A DNA stretch of 64,000 bases, from assembly GCF_007741495.1 (NCBI RefSeq), contig NZ_CP036262.1, positions 1,736,001-1,800,000 on the forward strand, in the 5' to 3' direction. The notes under the pieces are model-generated. The model ran no database searches. It was not told the DNA's origin and saw only the letters and a list, made by a program, of their open reading frames with translations. The DNA is from Roseimaritima multifibrata. Lineage in GTDB: Bacteria > Planctomycetota > Planctomycetia > Pirellulales > Pirellulaceae. How positions within the stretch are numbered: the first letter of the stretch is position 1; every line of letters begins with the position of its first letter. Shown piece by piece: positions 53,099-64,000 of the stretch. The position numbers were made by a program, and so were the translations under genes.

Positions 53099-54202
53099 AT
53101 GAAAGCGGTCGCTGTCACCCCCGGAAAACCAAATAGCGTGCATTTGGAAGAGATCTCCAGACCCTCATTGGATGACATTTCAGGAGGGACCGGTGTTCTG
53201 GTCCGGACCTTGAAAGTGGGCGTCGATGCAACCGATCGAGAAATCAATGAAGCCCTCTATGGGAACGCTCCCGAAGGGGATGAATTCTTGGTGATCGGGC
53301 ATGAATCGTTCGGTGTGGTCGAAGAAGTGGGACCGAACGTTCGAAACATCAAGGTCGGCGATTATGTCACCCCGACCGTTCGCCGTCCGGGGAATTCGAT
53401 CTATGACCAGATCGGAACCTACGACATGACCAGCGAAGAAACCTATTACGAACGCGGTATTAACCTGCGTCATGGTTTCTTGACGGAATACTTCGTCGAC
53501 GATCAAGAGTACATCGTTCGCGTTCCCAAGGGCCTAAAACACCTGCACGTGTTGATGGAACCGATGAGCTGTGCCGCCAAAGCGGTTCACCAAGCCTATG
53601 AAGCTCAGCGGCGGATGAAGGTTTGGCGCCCGCGGGTCGCTTACGTGTTCGGAAGTGGGCAGATCGGATTGTTGACCACCTTGATTCTGAGGCTTCGCGG
53701 CTTGCAGGTACACACGGTTGCTCGTGCCCCCGGCCCTCATCTGAAGTCATCGATCGTCGAAGGTTTTGAAGCAACCTACGTCAGCACGAAGGAGCGTTCG
53801 CTGGACGATTTGGTTGCGGAAACCGGTCGCCCAGACTTGATCGTTGACGCCACCGGACACAGTGGCCTGGCCTTCGATGCGATGAAGTATGTTGGGCACA
53901 ACGGGGTGGTGGTCTGGACCAGTATTACTGGTGGTGATCGTCAGATTGAAATTCCTAGCGACAAAATCAACATTGATTGGGTGCTGGGGAATAAACTGTT
54001 ACTGGGAAGCGTCAACGCCAATCGTGACCATTTTGAAATGGGGATCCGCGATCTCGCGTTGGGCGAGATGATGTTCCCCGGCGTGATCGAGAAAATCCTG
54101 ACAAGTCCTGTCGATGGACTCGATCAGTACAAAGAGATGATGCGGTTATTGGTGGAAGACGACGACGCCCTGAAAGTCTATGTAAACGTCGCTGAAGAGT
54201 AG
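53099..54202 (+). CDS. Zinc-dependent glucose 1-dehydrogenase-like medium-chain dehydrogenase
   Basis: A 367-residue MDR-family enzyme resembling archaeal-type glucose 1-dehydrogenases. The catalytic zinc ligands are of the GDH kind: Asp in [10 protein letters not shown] (residue 43) instead of Cys, then GHESFG (His68-Glu69) and [10 protein letters not shown] (Glu). The nucleotide site is [12 protein letters not shown], and the specificity part [10 protein letters not shown] follows. It would oxidise an aldose to its lactone with NAD(P)+. No sugar-metabolism gene is next to it; a membrane protein and a FAD/Fe-S dehydrogenase follow on the same strand. Confidence 0.85.
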   Translation: MKAVAVTPGKPNSVHLEEISRPSLDDISGGTGVLVRTLKVGVDATDREINEALYGNAPEGDEFLVIGHESFGVVEEVGPNVRNIKVGDYVTPTVRRPGNSIYDQIGTYDMTSEETYYERGINLRHGFLTEYFVDDQEYIVRVPKGLKHLHVLMEPMSCAAKAVHQAYEAQRRMKVWRPRVAYVFGSGQIGLLTTLILRLRGLQVHTVARAPGPHLKSSIVEGFEATYVSTKERSLDDLVAETGRPDLIVDATGHSGLAFDAMKYVGHNGVVVWTSITGGDRQIEIPSDKINIDWVLGNKLLLGSVNANRDHFEMGIRDLALGEMMFPGVIEKILTSPVDGLDQYKEMMRLLVEDDDALKVYVNVAEE

Positions 54203-54234
54203 GGCCAGCAAGGGTACGAAGGTGAGTTGAAACG

Positions 54235-55002
54235 ATGAATCAAATGATCCTTCTGTACCTGCTGATGAGCCTGTTGGTTGTGTCCGCGTCGACAATGGCG
54301 GGGACATCCAGGCGGTTCCGGCTGGCGGTATTGATTCCGCTTTCGTTAGCCATTGTTACAGTTGGGTGGCTGTTTGGTTTCGGAGCCAAACAGGATTTGC
54401 CCGGCCTTGGGGCCCCTGCGGCGTGGGGCTGGTTCCCACTGATCGCCGCTTGGGTTTGGAGCACGCTTGCGAACCCTTCGCGATGGGTCTTTCCTGTATC
54501 GATCTTGTTGGCTTGGTTCACCCTGTTTGGGTTTATGGCGGTCAATGAGCCCCTTTCGGTTCGCTTTCTTCTAACGACCTTGCATCACACGCTGATCGCG
54601 GCGCTGGCGGCATTGGCTTGGCTGGGGTTTGCTCAGCTTGTGCGACTGGGGGCCGGAGGTTTGGATGTTGAAAATCGCTTTCCCGCGAATCTTGGTTTCC
54701 TTGTTAGACTATCTGCAGGACTAGTGATCGGCCTGCTGACTGTTTTGGCTGGCTTGTTCTTAGTTCCGGGAAAGCCACTGCAGTTGCAGTTGCCACTGGC
54801 GATGGTGGTTGCAGCGGCAGAAATGTTGGCCGCCTTCTGTGTTTGGCGAGGTTTTGGGGAATTGGCCCGTTCGGGATTCCCACAAACCTCGAAAGCAAAG
54901 TGGGCGAACGGGCCGGTTTTGCTGGCCGTCTTTGTCATTGCTGGCTTCAGCTTTGCGTGGATTCCAATCATTCTGACCGGTGCCACGCGGCTAGGTCAGT
55001 GA
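54235..55002 (+). CDS. Multi-helix membrane protein of unknown function
   Basis: A 255-residue very hydrophobic protein with six or seven predicted helices (for example MILLYLLMSLLVVSASTMAG, FRLAVLIPLSLAIVTVGWLF, FLVRLSAGLVIGLLTVLAGL and GPVLLAVFVIAGFSFAWIPI). I recognise no family. It is followed 14 bp later by the FAD/Fe-S oxidase gene on the same strand, so it may anchor or feed that enzyme. Confidence 0.75.
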   Translation: MNQMILLYLLMSLLVVSASTMAGTSRRFRLAVLIPLSLAIVTVGWLFGFGAKQDLPGLGAPAAWGWFPLIAAWVWSTLANPSRWVFPVSILLAWFTLFGFMAVNEPLSVRFLLTTLHHTLIAALAALAWLGFAQLVRLGAGGLDVENRFPANLGFLVRLSAGLVIGLLTVLAGLFLVPGKPLQLQLPLAMVVAAAEMLAAFCVWRGFGELARSGFPQTSKAKWANGPVLLAVFVIAGFSFAWIPIILTGATRLGQ

Positions 55003-55015
55003 ACTCGAGGAGAGA

Positions 55016-57982
55016 ATGGACGTAGAGCGGAGGCGGATTCAAGATGACCTGCGAGGCAACCTGAAAGGAGAGGTGCTGTGTGACGATGTGACTGCACAGT
55101 TGTACGCAGGGGACGCCAGTATTTACCAACTTCGTCCGTTGGGAGTGGTGCGCCCGCGTAATCTGCAAGATGTGGTTACCTGTGTTCGGTATGCTTCGGA
55201 ACATCATCTAACCATCCATGCCCGAGGAGCTGGAAGCGGCGTTTCCGGCGAGTCCTTGGGGCCTGGGTTATGTCTCGATTTTTCTTGTTATCTCCGACGC
55301 AGCGAATTGTTGGACGATGGCGCGCGGGTTCGCGTGCAGCCCGGGGTCGTACTGGCAAACCTCAACCGTGAATTGGGGTCGATCGGGCGCATGTTTGGAC
55401 CCGATCCCGCAACCCGTAGTGTGACCACGATGGGGAGCGTGCTTGCGGTCGATGCGTCTGGCAGTCATTACCTTCGCTATGGATCCGCGCGGGATACGAT
55501 TGAATCGATGCAGGTCGTTACCGCTGAAGGCGAAGTTCTTGAATTGGGGCAGCATTCGCCAGAGGAACCGGGGACCCCGGGCGTTTGGGCAGCAGGCGTG
55601 CGGCGAGTGATTGACCGCAATGCCGCCGCGATGGAAAAACTTCAAATGGAAGGGCGGCAGCTGCGTGGCGGTTATCGAATCGATGACTGCTCCGCAGGAG
55701 AGAAAATTGACCTGGCGAAGTTGACCGTCGGTAGCGAAGGGACGCTTGCACTGATCACCGATGCAACCATTCGTACGGAACCGGTTCCCGGGCATCGCGG
55801 AGTCGCATTGCTCTTCTTTCATCGCTTGGAATTGGCGGCTCAAGGGGCAATCGCCGCAGTGCCTCAGGGAGTTGTTGCGTGCGACCTGATGGATCGCCGT
55901 TTGCTGGAAATCGCACGCGATATCGAACCCCGCTATGAGGAATTGATTCCACGCGATGCCGAGGCGATGTTGCTGGTCGAAATGCAGGGTGATTCATTGT
56001 CGGAACTGCGGGATCGATTAGCCGCTTTGGTGAAAGAACTGCGTGATTCGCTGGGGCTTGCGTTTGCCGCGGTGTCGACGGTCCAGCGAAGTGAACGGAA
56101 TGTTTATTGGCGGCTTTGTCGACGTGTGATCCCACGCGTCTATCGCCTGAAAGGGAACTCGCGGCCGCTGCCGTTTGTCGAAGATCTTCTGGTTCCGCCT
56201 GCTTCGTTGCCCAAAGTCCTGACGGAGATTCAAGCGGCGCTTCAAGCCGAACAGACGACGGCGTTCATGTTCGCGCATGCCGGGCATGGGCAGTTGCATG
56301 TTCGTCCGTTTCTTGATCTGGCAGACGCACAGGATCGGATTCGCGTGCGGGCGCTCTCGCAGCGAATTTCCGAAGTCGCCTGGAAACATGGCGGGACTTT
56401 ATCCGGGGAACATGCTTCGGGGCTAAGTCGATCTTGGTTGCTGCCCAAACAGTACGGCGAGTTTTGGCGTGCAATGCCGGAGATCAAGCGCTTGTTTGAT
56501 CCTCGTAATCGCTTCAATCCAGGGAAGATCACCGGGGCCAGCATGCAGCAGGTCAATGAAAATCTTCGGCCGGTTGAAGCTTGCATTCAAATTGATAGTG
56601 AATGGAAAACCGAAGGCGAAGCGGTTGAGGTCGAAACGGTCGCTGAAATCCAGCCTGCCGAACCTCCCAAGCGGTTGCCTGTCCTGCAGGTCTGGACGGG
56701 CGAAGAGACCATTGACCGGGCCGCTCGCGAGTGCAACGGATGCGGTCGCTGCCGCACGAACGCTCCTGAACAACGGCAGTGTCCGGTGTTTCGCGCCTTC
56801 CCTATCGAAGAGGCTTCGCCTCGGGCCAAGGCGAATCTGCTCCGTGGCGTGCTTACCGGGGATCTGGATCCGGCCGCGCTTTCCAGTGAACGGGGCAAGG
56901 AGGTCGCTGACCTCTGTTTTAATTGCCATCAGTGCCGGCTGGAGTGCCCTGCTTCGGTCAATGTCCCCAAACTGGTGAATGAGATCAAAGGGCAGTATGT
57001 CGCGACCAATGGGCTTCCGTTGTCGGACCTGCTGCTGTGCCGATTGGATACGTTGGCACCGATCATGGCCCGCCTGCCTTGGCTGAGCAACCGTTTGCTA
57101 AGCAATCGGTTGTCACGTTGGATGTTGGAACGAATGTTTGGGCTGTCCGCGGCTAGGCGTCTGCCCGAGGTCGCAAATCGGACGTTCCTGCGATACGCGT
57201 CACGCCGCAAACTGACTCGGCCGATTCGGCAAAGTGGACGGAAGGTCGTTTACTTCATCGATCACTTCGCCAACTACCATGACACCTCGGTCGGAAAAGC
57301 GCTGGTCGAAGTCTTGCTGCAGAATCGAGTCGGGGTCTATGTTCCGCCAAAGCAGCTTTACAGTGGGATGTCCCACATCTCTGCTGGCGATCTGAAGACG
57401 GCCAAAAAACTGGCCGCACAGAATATCCAATTGCTGGCCGATGCCGTGCGGCAAGGTTATCAAGTCATTGTTTCGGAACCGGCCGCTGCGTTGTGTTTGA
57501 AGCGTGAGTACCTGAACCTGATCGACAATGAAGACGCACAACTGGTCGCTGACAACACGTTCGAGGCCTGCCGTTATCTGTGGGATATGCACGGCCGCAA
57601 TGAACTGACGCTCGATTTTCGGCCCGTCACTGCCACCATTGCCTACCACCTTCCCTGCCACATTCGCGCTATGGACGATGGACAGCCTGGCCCGAAGTTG
57701 ATGGGCCTGATCCCGGGATTGATGGTGAAATCGGTCAACGCGGGATGCAGCGGGATGGCCGGAACTTGGGGGCTGCAAAAGAAAAATTACCGCAAGAGCC
57801 TCCGGATCGGCTGGCCCATGATTTCGGCAATGCGTGACGCGAAAGCTCAGATTGCCGCAAGTGAGTGCAGTGCATGTCGAATGCAGATTGAACATGGGGT
57901 CAATCAGGCAGCGGTGCATCCCTTGAAACTGCTCGCCTACGCTTATGGGCGGATGCCCGAAGTCGGTAATTTGCTGGTTTAA
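55016..57982 (+). CDS. Fused FAD-linked oxidase and Fe-S protein (GlcD/GlcF-like, D-lactate/glycolate dehydrogenase type)
   Basis: A 988-residue protein with GAGGAGA just before ATG 55016. Residues 25-210 are a PCMH-type FAD-binding domain ([38 protein letters not shown]), residues 210-530 the FAD-oxidase C domain ending [20 protein letters not shown]. Residues 570-690 hold two Fe-S clusters ([17 protein letters not shown] and [16 protein letters not shown]), and residues 740-985 a CCG-like region with [11 protein letters not shown] and [13 protein letters not shown]. In E. coli GlcD and GlcF are separate; here both are joined, as in the D-lactate dehydrogenases of the Dld/YdiJ kind. Oxidation of a 2-hydroxyacid with transfer to quinone at the membrane is expected; the exact substrate is not decided. 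Confidence 0.88.
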   Translation: MDVERRRIQDDLRGNLKGEVLCDDVTAQLYAGDASIYQLRPLGVVRPRNLQDVVTCVRYASEHHLTIHARGAGSGVSGESLGPGLCLDFSCYLRRSELLDDGARVRVQPGVVLANLNRELGSIGRMFGPDPATRSVTTMGSVLAVDASGSHYLRYGSARDTIESMQVVTAEGEVLELGQHSPEEPGTPGVWAAGVRRVIDRNAAAMEKLQMEGRQLRGGYRIDDCSAGEKIDLAKLTVGSEGTLALITDATIRTEPVPGHRGVALLFFHRLELAAQGAIAAVPQGVVACDLMDRRLLEIARDIEPRYEELIPRDAEAMLLVEMQGDSLSELRDRLAALVKELRDSLGLAFAAVSTVQRSERNVYWRLCRRVIPRVYRLKGNSRPLPFVEDLLVPPASLPKVLTEIQAALQAEQTTAFMFAHAGHGQLHVRPFLDLADAQDRIRVRALSQRISEVAWKHGGTLSGEHASGLSRSWLLPKQYGEFWRAMPEIKRLFDPRNRFNPGKITGASMQQVNENLRPVEACIQIDSEWKTEGEAVEVETVAEIQPAEPPKRLPVLQVWTGEETIDRAARECNGCGRCRTNAPEQRQCPVFRAFPIEEASPRAKANLLRGVLTGDLDPAALSSERGKEVADLCFNCHQCRLECPASVNVPKLVNEIKGQYVATNGLPLSDLLLCRLDTLAPIMARLPWLSNRLLSNRLSRWMLERMFGLSAARRLPEVANRTFLRYASRRKLTRPIRQSGRKVVYFIDHFANYHDTSVGKALVEVLLQNRVGVYVPPKQLYSGMSHISAGDLKTAKKLAAQNIQLLADAVRQGYQVIVSEPAAALCLKREYLNLIDNEDAQLVADNTFEACRYLWDMHGRNELTLDFRPVTATIAYHLPCHIRAMDDGQPGPKLMGLIPGLMVKSVNAGCSGMAGTWGLQKKNYRKSLRIGWPMISAMRDAKAQIAASECSACRMQIEHGVNQAAVHPLKLLAYAYGRMPEVGNLLV

Positions 57983-58068
57983 AAGCGACGTTGACCTTTC
58001 TCGGTCGTTTGCGGACAATTGAAAGGGTCGAAAACTCTTACTTTTTACACATTGAATGGGATTACTTA

Positions 58069-59340
58069 ATGGCTACGGCCGCAGCTTCCGATCTTCAGAC
58101 GCATTGCAGCACCATCGCTCAACGGGCTCACGAAGCCTCCAGAGAGCTCGCAGGCTTAGACACGGCGACCAAGAACGCTTGGTTGCTGGCTTCTGCTGAC
58201 GCTCTAGTCGCGGGTTCTCCGTCGATTCTGGCAGCCAATAAACTGGATATCGAAGCCGCCCCCTCGTATGGGCTGAGCGACGCACAGGTCGATCGCTTGG
58301 TGCTAAATGACCAGCGAATTGCAGGGATTGCCACCGCTTTACGGGAAATCGCAGCCCTGCCCGATCCGTGTGGAGAAATCATCGAGGGGCAAACCCGTCC
58401 CAACGGTTTACAGATGGAAAAGGTAAGAGTCCCTCTGGGGGTTGTCTTTTTTATCTACGAAAGCCGCCCCAATGTGACTGCGGATGCTGCTGCCATTTGC
58501 GTTAAAAGTGGCAATGCGGTGATCCTTCGAGGTGGGAAAGAAGCGGCCCATAGCAGCCAGGCGATTGTTGAAATTCTGCAGCAGACAGCCGCGACGCACG
58601 GGGTTCCCGCCGGAGCTGTCCAGTTGGTCGATACGCCAGACCGCGACGCGGTTGGGTATTTCCTCAAAATGGATCAGTGGATCGATGTGGCTATCCCACG
58701 CGGTGGCGAAGGCTTGATCCGGCGAGTCGCTTCAGAAGCGGCGATGCCTGTGATCAAACATTTCGACGGCAATTGCCACGTCTATGTGGATGCCGACGCC
58801 GACCTGGAAATGGCGGTGAATATTACTGAAAATGCGAAGTGTCACCGGATGGGCGTCTGCAACGCTTGCGAATCCTTGCTGGTGCACCAAGCGGTGGCCG
58901 AGCAGTTCTTGCCGCTTGTTGCCGAGCGATTGAAGTCGCGTGGCGTGGAGCTCCGTGGCGATCAACGCGCATGTGCGATCACTCCGATGACCCCCGCCAG
59001 CGAAGAAGATTTTGGCGCTGAATTCCTCGGGCCCGTGATCAGTGTGGCGGTCGTGGATGACCTGCAGCAGGCGATCGATCACATTGATAAGTATGGGTCC
59101 CATCATACCGATGCAATTGTCACCAAGGACCTGAAAGCGGCTCGGACCTTTACGGCAGCGGTCGATAGTGCCGCCGTGATTGTCAATGCAAGCACCCGTT
59201 TTAACGACGGTGGCGAATTCGGCCTGGGGGCAGAGATCGGGATTTCAACCGATAAATTCCATGCACGTGGACCCTGTGGTCTCCGTGAGTTGACGACCTA
59301 TAAATATGTCGTTTATGGCGATGGTCATATCCGCGGATAA
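58069..59340 (+). CDS. proA: Gamma-glutamyl phosphate reductase
   Basis: A 423-residue NADPH-dependent enzyme from ATG 58069; the frame extends upstream to 57991 without a better start. It reduces gamma-glutamyl phosphate to glutamate 5-semialdehyde in proline synthesis. Motifs: [55 protein letters not shown], the catalytic Cys in [15 protein letters not shown], and [20 protein letters not shown]. No proB gene is adjacent, so the glutamate kinase must lie elsewhere. It sits just before fliM. Confidence 0.96.
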   Translation: MATAAASDLQTHCSTIAQRAHEASRELAGLDTATKNAWLLASADALVAGSPSILAANKLDIEAAPSYGLSDAQVDRLVLNDQRIAGIATALREIAALPDPCGEIIEGQTRPNGLQMEKVRVPLGVVFFIYESRPNVTADAAAICVKSGNAVILRGGKEAAHSSQAIVEILQQTAATHGVPAGAVQLVDTPDRDAVGYFLKMDQWIDVAIPRGGEGLIRRVASEAAMPVIKHFDGNCHVYVDADADLEMAVNITENAKCHRMGVCNACESLLVHQAVAEQFLPLVAERLKSRGVELRGDQRACAITPMTPASEEDFGAEFLGPVISVAVVDDLQQAIDHIDKYGSHHTDAIVTKDLKAARTFTAAVDSAAVIVNASTRFNDGGEFGLGAEIGISTDKFHARGPCGLRELTTYKYVVYGDGHIRG

Positions 59341-59375
59341 GGGTGCCTTCATGCTAGATGCAAAGAGACAACGGA

Positions 59376-60434
59376 ATGTCTGAAGAAGAACCACTCAGCA
59401 ACAGCCAAGTCGAGAGCTTGCTCAAGCAGATGGAAACAGATGCTGGGGAGCCTCCGCGCCCTGGCGCCGGAGACCCCGAAGCGGCCGCACAAGTCGATTC
59501 TCCGGAAGAGGCTTCTGCCGGGGTCGGTGTTGCCATGCCCGGGATGCCGCAAGTACGAACCGTTAACTACGATTTCAAACGCCCGGAGCGAGTTGGCAAG
59601 GAACAGATGCGAGCGATGCACAGCCTGCACGAGGGGCTGGCTCGTAGCTTTGGGGCCACGGTGTCGGGGATGTTGCGGACCATGTTGGAGGTCAAATTGA
59701 TCAGTGTCGATCAATTGACTTACAGCGAATTCGTCTTCAGTCTGGATAACCCAAGTTGCTTCAATGTGCTCAAGCCAGAGCCACTTGAAGGGCACTGGAT
59801 TCTTGATATTTCGCCTGTCTTGTCGTACGCGATCATCGACCGAATGCTTGGTGGTGACCCGCATCCGGTGGAAAGCCTGCGGCGTCCGCTGACCGAAATC
59901 GAAACCCGTTTGATTGGGCGACTGGTCACCGCGTTCAGTGTCGAATTAACCGAGGTCTGGCGGAACATTGTTCAGTTGGATCTGACGGTGGAGAGGGTCG
60001 AAAGTAACCCGCAATTGGTCCAGATCGTCCCTCCCAACGAGGTCATAATTCTGATCGGGTTGGAGGTTTCACTGGGAAGGAATCGCGGAATGATGAACCT
60101 GTGTATTCCCTTTAATACGATCGAACGCTTCAATTCGCAGCTTTCCAACAACGGTTGGGTCGGGTACAGCAAGAGTCGTCCCAGCGATGAATCGCGTCAG
60201 CAAGTTTCGCAGTTCATCGACGACGCGGTCGTCGATATTGTGGTCACGCTAGCCAAGTCGCGGATCAAGACCGGCGAATTGTTGGACCTCTCGGTCGGTG
60301 ACGTGATCACGACCGAGAAGGACGCGCAGTCACCGCTCGAACTGTCCGTCCAGTCGGTGCCGAAGTTCACCGTAAAGCCTGGGGCTCATCGAGGCAAGAA
60401 AGCGGTGCGGATCGATTCGATCATCGAAGATTAG
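59376..60434 (+). CDS. fliM: Flagellar motor switch protein FliM
   Basis: A 352-residue protein from ATG 59376 (MSEEEPLSNSQVESLLKQME), whose N-terminus resembles the CheY-binding helix of FliM; ATG 59358 would add six residues. Residues 65-250 are the middle domain (YDFKRPERVGKEQMRAMHSL, HEGLARSFGATVSGML, VDQLTYSEFVFSL, GGDPHPVESLRRPLTEIE) and the last 80 residues a SpoA domain (LAKSRIKTGELLDLSVGDVI). It forms the C-ring of the flagellar motor with FliG and FliN. No other flagellar gene is next to it, so it is detached from the main flagellar operons, as often in planctomycetes. Confidence 0.95.
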   Translation: MSEEEPLSNSQVESLLKQMETDAGEPPRPGAGDPEAAAQVDSPEEASAGVGVAMPGMPQVRTVNYDFKRPERVGKEQMRAMHSLHEGLARSFGATVSGMLRTMLEVKLISVDQLTYSEFVFSLDNPSCFNVLKPEPLEGHWILDISPVLSYAIIDRMLGGDPHPVESLRRPLTEIETRLIGRLVTAFSVELTEVWRNIVQLDLTVERVESNPQLVQIVPPNEVIILIGLEVSLGRNRGMMNLCIPFNTIERFNSQLSNNGWVGYSKSRPSDESRQQVSQFIDDAVVDIVVTLAKSRIKTGELLDLSVGDVITTEKDAQSPLELSVQSVPKFTVKPGAHRGKKAVRIDSIIED

Positions 60435-60609
60435 TCTGTGGGGCGTTCTGGTTGCCGCAGCGGATCTCGCTTGCTTTTGGGCAGAAAATAGGGTGGGAGA
60501 TTTGGCAAGAAAATAGGGACAGGAAAATGGTGTCGCCTGCGCCGTGGGGTAGGTGCCTATTGGTCCGGCCTGCATGGTTCCCCATGTCTTGTCGCTTGTT
60601 GGGCATGAA

Positions 60610-60646
60610 AAAACGCTCGCCAGAGAAGTTCTCTGACGAGCGTTTT
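60610..60646. terminator. Terminator between fliM and fusA
   Basis: AAAACGCTCG pairs with CGAGCGTTTT around an inner AGAGAAGTTCTCT hairpin. The A- and T-rich ends let it work for both converging genes. Confidence 0.85.
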
Positions 60647-60674
60647 GGTTGACCGTTGCCGGGTGGCGGGATCG

Positions 60675-62762
60675 TTATTTGGATCCAACCAGATCGGCTT
60701 TCTTCTTGTCTTCGATGATCTTTTCTTGGACGTTCGAAGGCGTCTGAGCGTACTTCAGCAGTTCCATCGAGAAGGTGCCCTGACCTTGGGTCATACTTCG
60801 CAGGTCGGTGGCATAGCCAAAGGTTTCTGCGAGAGGCAATTCACACTGAATGATGCTGTTTTCGCCTTGGGTGTCGGTGCTGGTGATCAAACCACGACGC
60901 GAAATTGCGTCTCCAACGACGGGACCTTGGAACGATTCGGGGCATTCGATTTCGACGTGCATGATCGGTTCCAGCAGGACGGGGCCTGCCTTCTTGAAGT
61001 TCTCACGGAAGAACTCTTGTGCACACGTGTAGAACGACTTTTCCGAACTGTCGACATCGTGGTAGCTACCATCGTCCAGTTCGATCTTCATGCCTACCAC
61101 GGGGTATTCGGCAATCGGGCCTTTGGAAAGCGAATCGCGGAAGCCTTTTTCGACGGCAGGGATGTACTGCTTAGGAATACGTCCACCGACGACCTTATCT
61201 TCGAATTCGAAGCTATCTTCGCTGTCCGATTCGATAGGGATCAGTTTGCCAACGATGTGAGCAAATTGGCCGGAGCCCCCGGTCTGCTTCTTGAACTTGT
61301 GGTTAAAGGCAAGTTCTTTGGTGGGAGCTTCGCGGTAGCTCACTTTAGGAGCACCAACTTCGACATCGACTTTGTATTCACGTCGCATACGTTCGACGTA
61401 AACTTCCAAGTGCAATTCGCCCATTCCGCTGATGAGGATCTCTTTGGTTTCCTCGTCGGTGAAGACGCGGAAGGTCGGATCCTCTTTGCGGAAGCGTTGT
61501 AGGGCTTTGCCCATCTTGTCCGAGTCTGCACGGCTGACGGGGTTGACCGACATCTTGATAACCGGTTCAGCGATGAACATCGATTCAAGGGTGCAGGCGT
61601 CGCGCCCGGCTGCGTAGGTGTCACCGGAAGCGGAATCGATACCCATGACAGCGATAATGTCGCCGGCGGAGGCCTTTTCGATTTCTTCCCGTTTGTCCGA
61701 GTGCATTCGAACGATACGGCTGAAGCGTTCTTTACGTCCGGTACGTTGGTTGACGTAAGTGCCACCCTTTTCGATCGTACCTTGGTAGATTCGCATGAAG
61801 GTCAACTGACCAAACGGATCGTCAGCGATCTTGAAGGCCATGCCAACGAAGTCACGCTCCGGATCGGGAAGCAGTTCGATACGCTTCGTTTCGTCCTTGG
61901 GGTCACGGCCGCGGATTTCGCGATCGAGTGGGCTAGGAAGGTACTTGATAACGGCGTCCAGCAATGGCTGAACCCCTTTGTCTTTGTAAGCGGTTCCGAG
62001 GTATACCGGAGTCGCACCCGCAAGAACGGCTTCGCGTGTCACGCGTTCCATCAATTCGGTGCTGACTTCTTCTTCGCTGAGCAGCAGTTCCATCAGTTCA
62101 TCGCTGAACATCGAAAGCGATTCGAGCATGTGAGCGCGAGCGGCTTCGGCTTCTTCTTGCAGGTCAGCAGGGATTTCTTTTTCGGCAACGATTTCGCCGC
62201 GATCCCCTTCGAAGTACAGAGCCTTCATTTTCTGCAGGTCGACGACGCCGCGGAAGTTTTCTTCGGCTCCGATGGGGATCTGCATCAGGAACGCTTCGGC
62301 ACCCAGTTTTTCGCGAACTTGAGCAACCACTCGGTTCGGGTTGGCTCCGGTTCGGTCCATCTTGTTGATGAAAGCCAGCCGTGGAATTTGATAGCGTTTC
62401 ATCTGGCGGTCGACCGTGATCGACTGACTTTGAACGCCACCCACTGAACAAAGAACCAGTACGGCTCCGTCCAGTACGCGAAGCGAACGTTCCACTTCGA
62501 CCGTAAAGTCAACGTGGCCCGGGGTGTCAATCAAGTTGATCGGATGGTTTTTCCAGGAAACGCTCGTCGCGGCACTGGTAATCGTGATACCACGCTCACG
62601 TTCCAGTTCCATATGGTCCATCGTGGCCCCGTCGCCATCGCCTCGAACTTCTTCGATCTTATGGATTCGGCCGGTATAAAACAGGATCCGCTCCGAGAGG
62701 GTCGTTTTACCCGAGTCGATGTGGGCACTGATACCAATATTACGCAGTTTCTCCAGACTCAT
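60675..62762 (-). CDS. fusA: Translation elongation factor G
   Basis: A 695-residue GTPase from ATG 62762 ([20 protein letters not shown]). Switch and nucleotide motifs: [14 protein letters not shown] (P-loop), [12 protein letters not shown] (switch I), [20 protein letters not shown] (G3), [10 protein letters not shown] (G4). Domain II ([16 protein letters not shown]), III ([20 protein letters not shown]), IV ([20 protein letters not shown]) and V ([20 protein letters not shown]) follow in order. It drives translocation on the ribosome. A single EF-G fits housekeeping function; the start shown gives the expected length, while the frame runs 60 codons further upstream without a better start. 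Confidence 0.97.
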   Translation of the reverse strand: MSLEKLRNIGISAHIDSGKTTLSERILFYTGRIHKIEEVRGDGDGATMDHMELERERGITITSAATSVSWKNHPINLIDTPGHVDFTVEVERSLRVLDGAVLVLCSVGGVQSQSITVDRQMKRYQIPRLAFINKMDRTGANPNRVVAQVREKLGAEAFLMQIPIGAEENFRGVVDLQKMKALYFEGDRGEIVAEKEIPADLQEEAEAARAHMLESLSMFSDELMELLLSEEEVSTELMERVTREAVLAGATPVYLGTAYKDKGVQPLLDAVIKYLPSPLDREIRGRDPKDETKRIELLPDPERDFVGMAFKIADDPFGQLTFMRIYQGTIEKGGTYVNQRTGRKERFSRIVRMHSDKREEIEKASAGDIIAVMGIDSASGDTYAAGRDACTLESMFIAEPVIKMSVNPVSRADSDKMGKALQRFRKEDPTFRVFTDEETKEILISGMGELHLEVYVERMRREYKVDVEVGAPKVSYREAPTKELAFNHKFKKQTGGSGQFAHIVGKLIPIESDSEDSFEFEDKVVGGRIPKQYIPAVEKGFRDSLSKGPIAEYPVVGMKIELDDGSYHDVDSSEKSFYTCAQEFFRENFKKAGPVLLEPIMHVEIECPESFQGPVVGDAISRRGLITSTDTQGENSIIQCELPLAETFGYATDLRSMTQGQGTFSMELLKYAQTPSNVQEKIIEDKKKADLVGSK

Positions 62763-63220
62763 TCGTACACCTGAACAACATTTGGTTTCCTGGAGCCGTA
62801 TACCACGCTGGTCACGAACTTCGGTTAACCGGTACTTATAGGGGGTAAGACACGCTAACCGCTGAAAAGTGACGACGGCGCATGAAATTTTTGGGTGATT
62901 TATCGGCAATATCGCAAACAAGAGGCCTGTCGGAAAGGGCAAAAACGCGGATTTTTAGGGGTTATTCCATACCTCAGGACCAGCGATTGACGAGTTCCCT
63001 CGCTTAGAAAGTCGCGGACCGAGGCGTTTTGTGCGAACGAAGGGGGCGGGGCGGCAGGAGACACGGGGGGATGCCCGTTGTACTGGGCAGCAAAATCCCA
63101 GCCCGACGCACTCGCCCGCTTTTTTCGCTTTTCCTCCAGAATGGTCTTGTGGTCATTGCCAAGGAATAGGTACTAACCGCCTGCTGTATCAGCCTACCGT
63201 CATCAGGAAAGGAGTCCGGA
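62763..63220. other. Divergent intergenic region between fusA and the bamA-like gene
   Basis: It holds the perfect palindrome CGGTTAACCG (62822-62831) next to TATAAG read on the minus strand (62840-62835), a candidate start region for fusA with no clear -35. A G-rich stretch lies near 63043-63072. No gene is visible. Confidence 0.4.
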
Positions 63221-64000
63221 ATGCCGCTCAGGCTGGCGATATCCCTAACGTTTAGTGCGTCCCTATTCTTCCTCGCTACCACTGCGCTTGCTCAGTTCGG
63301 TGGAGGTGGTGCTGGAGGAGGAGGCGGCGGAGGTGCGCCTCCGCCAAACGAACGCCCTCGCTTCTCTGACCATGTCAATGAGATGGGAGGACTGCGCGTT
63401 CGCCGTGAAAAGGGGACCGCAATTGTGGCGGACGTGCAAATTCGGGGAAACCGATTTGTTAGTACCGCGGCCATTCTGCAAAAGCTGGAAACCCGCGTCG
63501 ACCGCTTGTTCGATGAAGAGCTTGTCATGAGCGACATTCGGGCACTGCGAGAATTCGGGGCCTTCTCCGATGTCCGCTTCCGGATCGAAGACGCTGCGAA
63601 CGGCAAAGTCGTGATTTTCGACGTGGTCGAACTTCCCACGGTTTCGGACGTTATCTACTTCGGTAATCGCGGGTTAAATGATCGAGAGCTAAAGGGACGT
63701 TCTGGGTTGCAACCGAAGGACCCTCTGAACGAATTCACGATCGAATCGGCGGTTCGCCGCTTGGAAGATTTTTACCGTGAAAAAGGTTTCAATAATGCGG
63801 TGATCCAATCGGTGATCGGGCATGATAAGGATCCCCGTGCCGTGATCTTTCGGATCAACGAAGGGGAACTGGAGCGGATTGCCAAAATCAATATGGTCGG
63901 GAATGAGATCGAGGGTGACGCTCGGCTGAAGAAGGTCATTCGGTCTCGAGAACCCTTTATGCGTTTCGGGTATTACATCAACAATCCAGCGAATCTGAAA
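63221..64000 (+). CDS. BamA/Omp85-family outer-membrane protein with POTRA domains (3' end outside window)
   Basis: Translation from ATG 63221 (GGAG about eight bases upstream) stays open to base 64000 for 260 codons. It starts with a signal peptide (MPLRLAISLTFSASLFFLAT, cleaved near ALA-QF), then a Gly-rich tract (QFGGGGAGGGGGGGAPP), then POTRA domains: TAIVADVQIRGNRFVSTAAI, TVSDVIYFGNRGLNDRELKG and RIAKINMVGNEIEGD, each with the usual beta-alpha-alpha-beta-beta pattern and Gly-Asn motif. The expected beta-barrel lies past the window end. The family folds beta-barrel proteins into the outer membrane. Gene was not closed within the window, so the length is unknown. Confidence 0.9.
   Translation, partial: MPLRLAISLTFSASLFFLATTALAQFGGGGAGGGGGGGAPPPNERPRFSDHVNEMGGLRVRREKGTAIVADVQIRGNRFVSTAAILQKLETRVDRLFDEELVMSDIRALREFGAFSDVRFRIEDAANGKVVIFDVVELPTVSDVIYFGNRGLNDRELKGRSGLQPKDPLNEFTIESAVRRLEDFYREKGFNNAVIQSVIGHDKDPRAVIFRINEGELERIAKINMVGNEIEGDARLKKVIRSREPFMRFGYYINNPANLK

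Noticed and set aside
60645-62447. Two long plus-strand frames opposite fusA
   Set aside because: They are antisense to elongation factor G, whose motifs are complete; no ribosome site or domain supports them.

Overview
The window looks like a chromosome segment of a planctomycete, probably of the Rhodopirellula/Pirellulaceae type. Several things point that way: the Alternative Complex III plus caa3 oxidase operon, DapL-type lysine synthesis, a PilM protein with a fused periplasmic part, many small planctomycete-style membrane and HNH proteins, and long palindrome-bearing intergenic gaps. Kdo synthesis (KdsA) and a BamA/POTRA protein indicate an outer membrane. I see no rRNA, tRNA, CRISPR array, transposase or prophage. 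Two genes run off the edges: the pilM-like gene at the left and the bamA-like gene at the right.

Region by region. 1-5072: pilM-like gene (minus) and a large protein with a GH38-like C-terminal half (plus). 5073-5561: a tandem array of 88-bp palindromic units. 5562-11992: a two-gene minus-strand operon, joined by a 4-bp GTGA overlap. It encodes an M48-like zinc metallopeptidase followed by a 1743-residue protein with a degenerate kinase-like domain, a COG1112/DUF4011-type SF1 helicase and a C-terminal nuclease-fold domain that seems to lack its catalytic acids. This is the most system-like locus and the best candidate for an undescribed, defence-type module. 12174-14050: panB, a phosphoesterase and a 7Fe ferredoxin. 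14380-18389: ECF sigma factor, a fused acyltransferase/acyl-ACP synthetase and a membrane-anchored SGNH protein. 18515-21790: mgtE (minus), then a coiled-coil membrane protein, a small membrane protein and thioredoxin behind a near-consensus sigma70 promoter.

22241-36602 is a mixed housekeeping stretch: DUF1569 protein, FliL-like protein, a lipid-kinase/kdsA/lipoprotein cluster, PIN-TRAM protein, an atypical Nramp-like transporter, HtrA-type protease, cytidine deaminase, HNH protein, dapL and a Nudix hydrolase. A HTH-plus-receiver regulator (36905-37477) reads away from the respiratory operon across a 924-bp gap.

38402-52958 is a single respiratory operon: actA, actB, actC, a natural actD-actE fusion, actF, a small membrane protein, sco, coxB with cytochrome c, coxA, coxC with a large insertion, and coxD. 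Quinol would be oxidised by ACIII and its electrons passed through cytochrome c domains to the caa3 oxidase, with Sco loading CuA. It ends at a clear terminator. 53099-64000: a glucose-dehydrogenase-like enzyme, a membrane protein, a fused FAD/Fe-S oxidase, proA, fliM, fusA (minus) and the start of a bamA-like gene.
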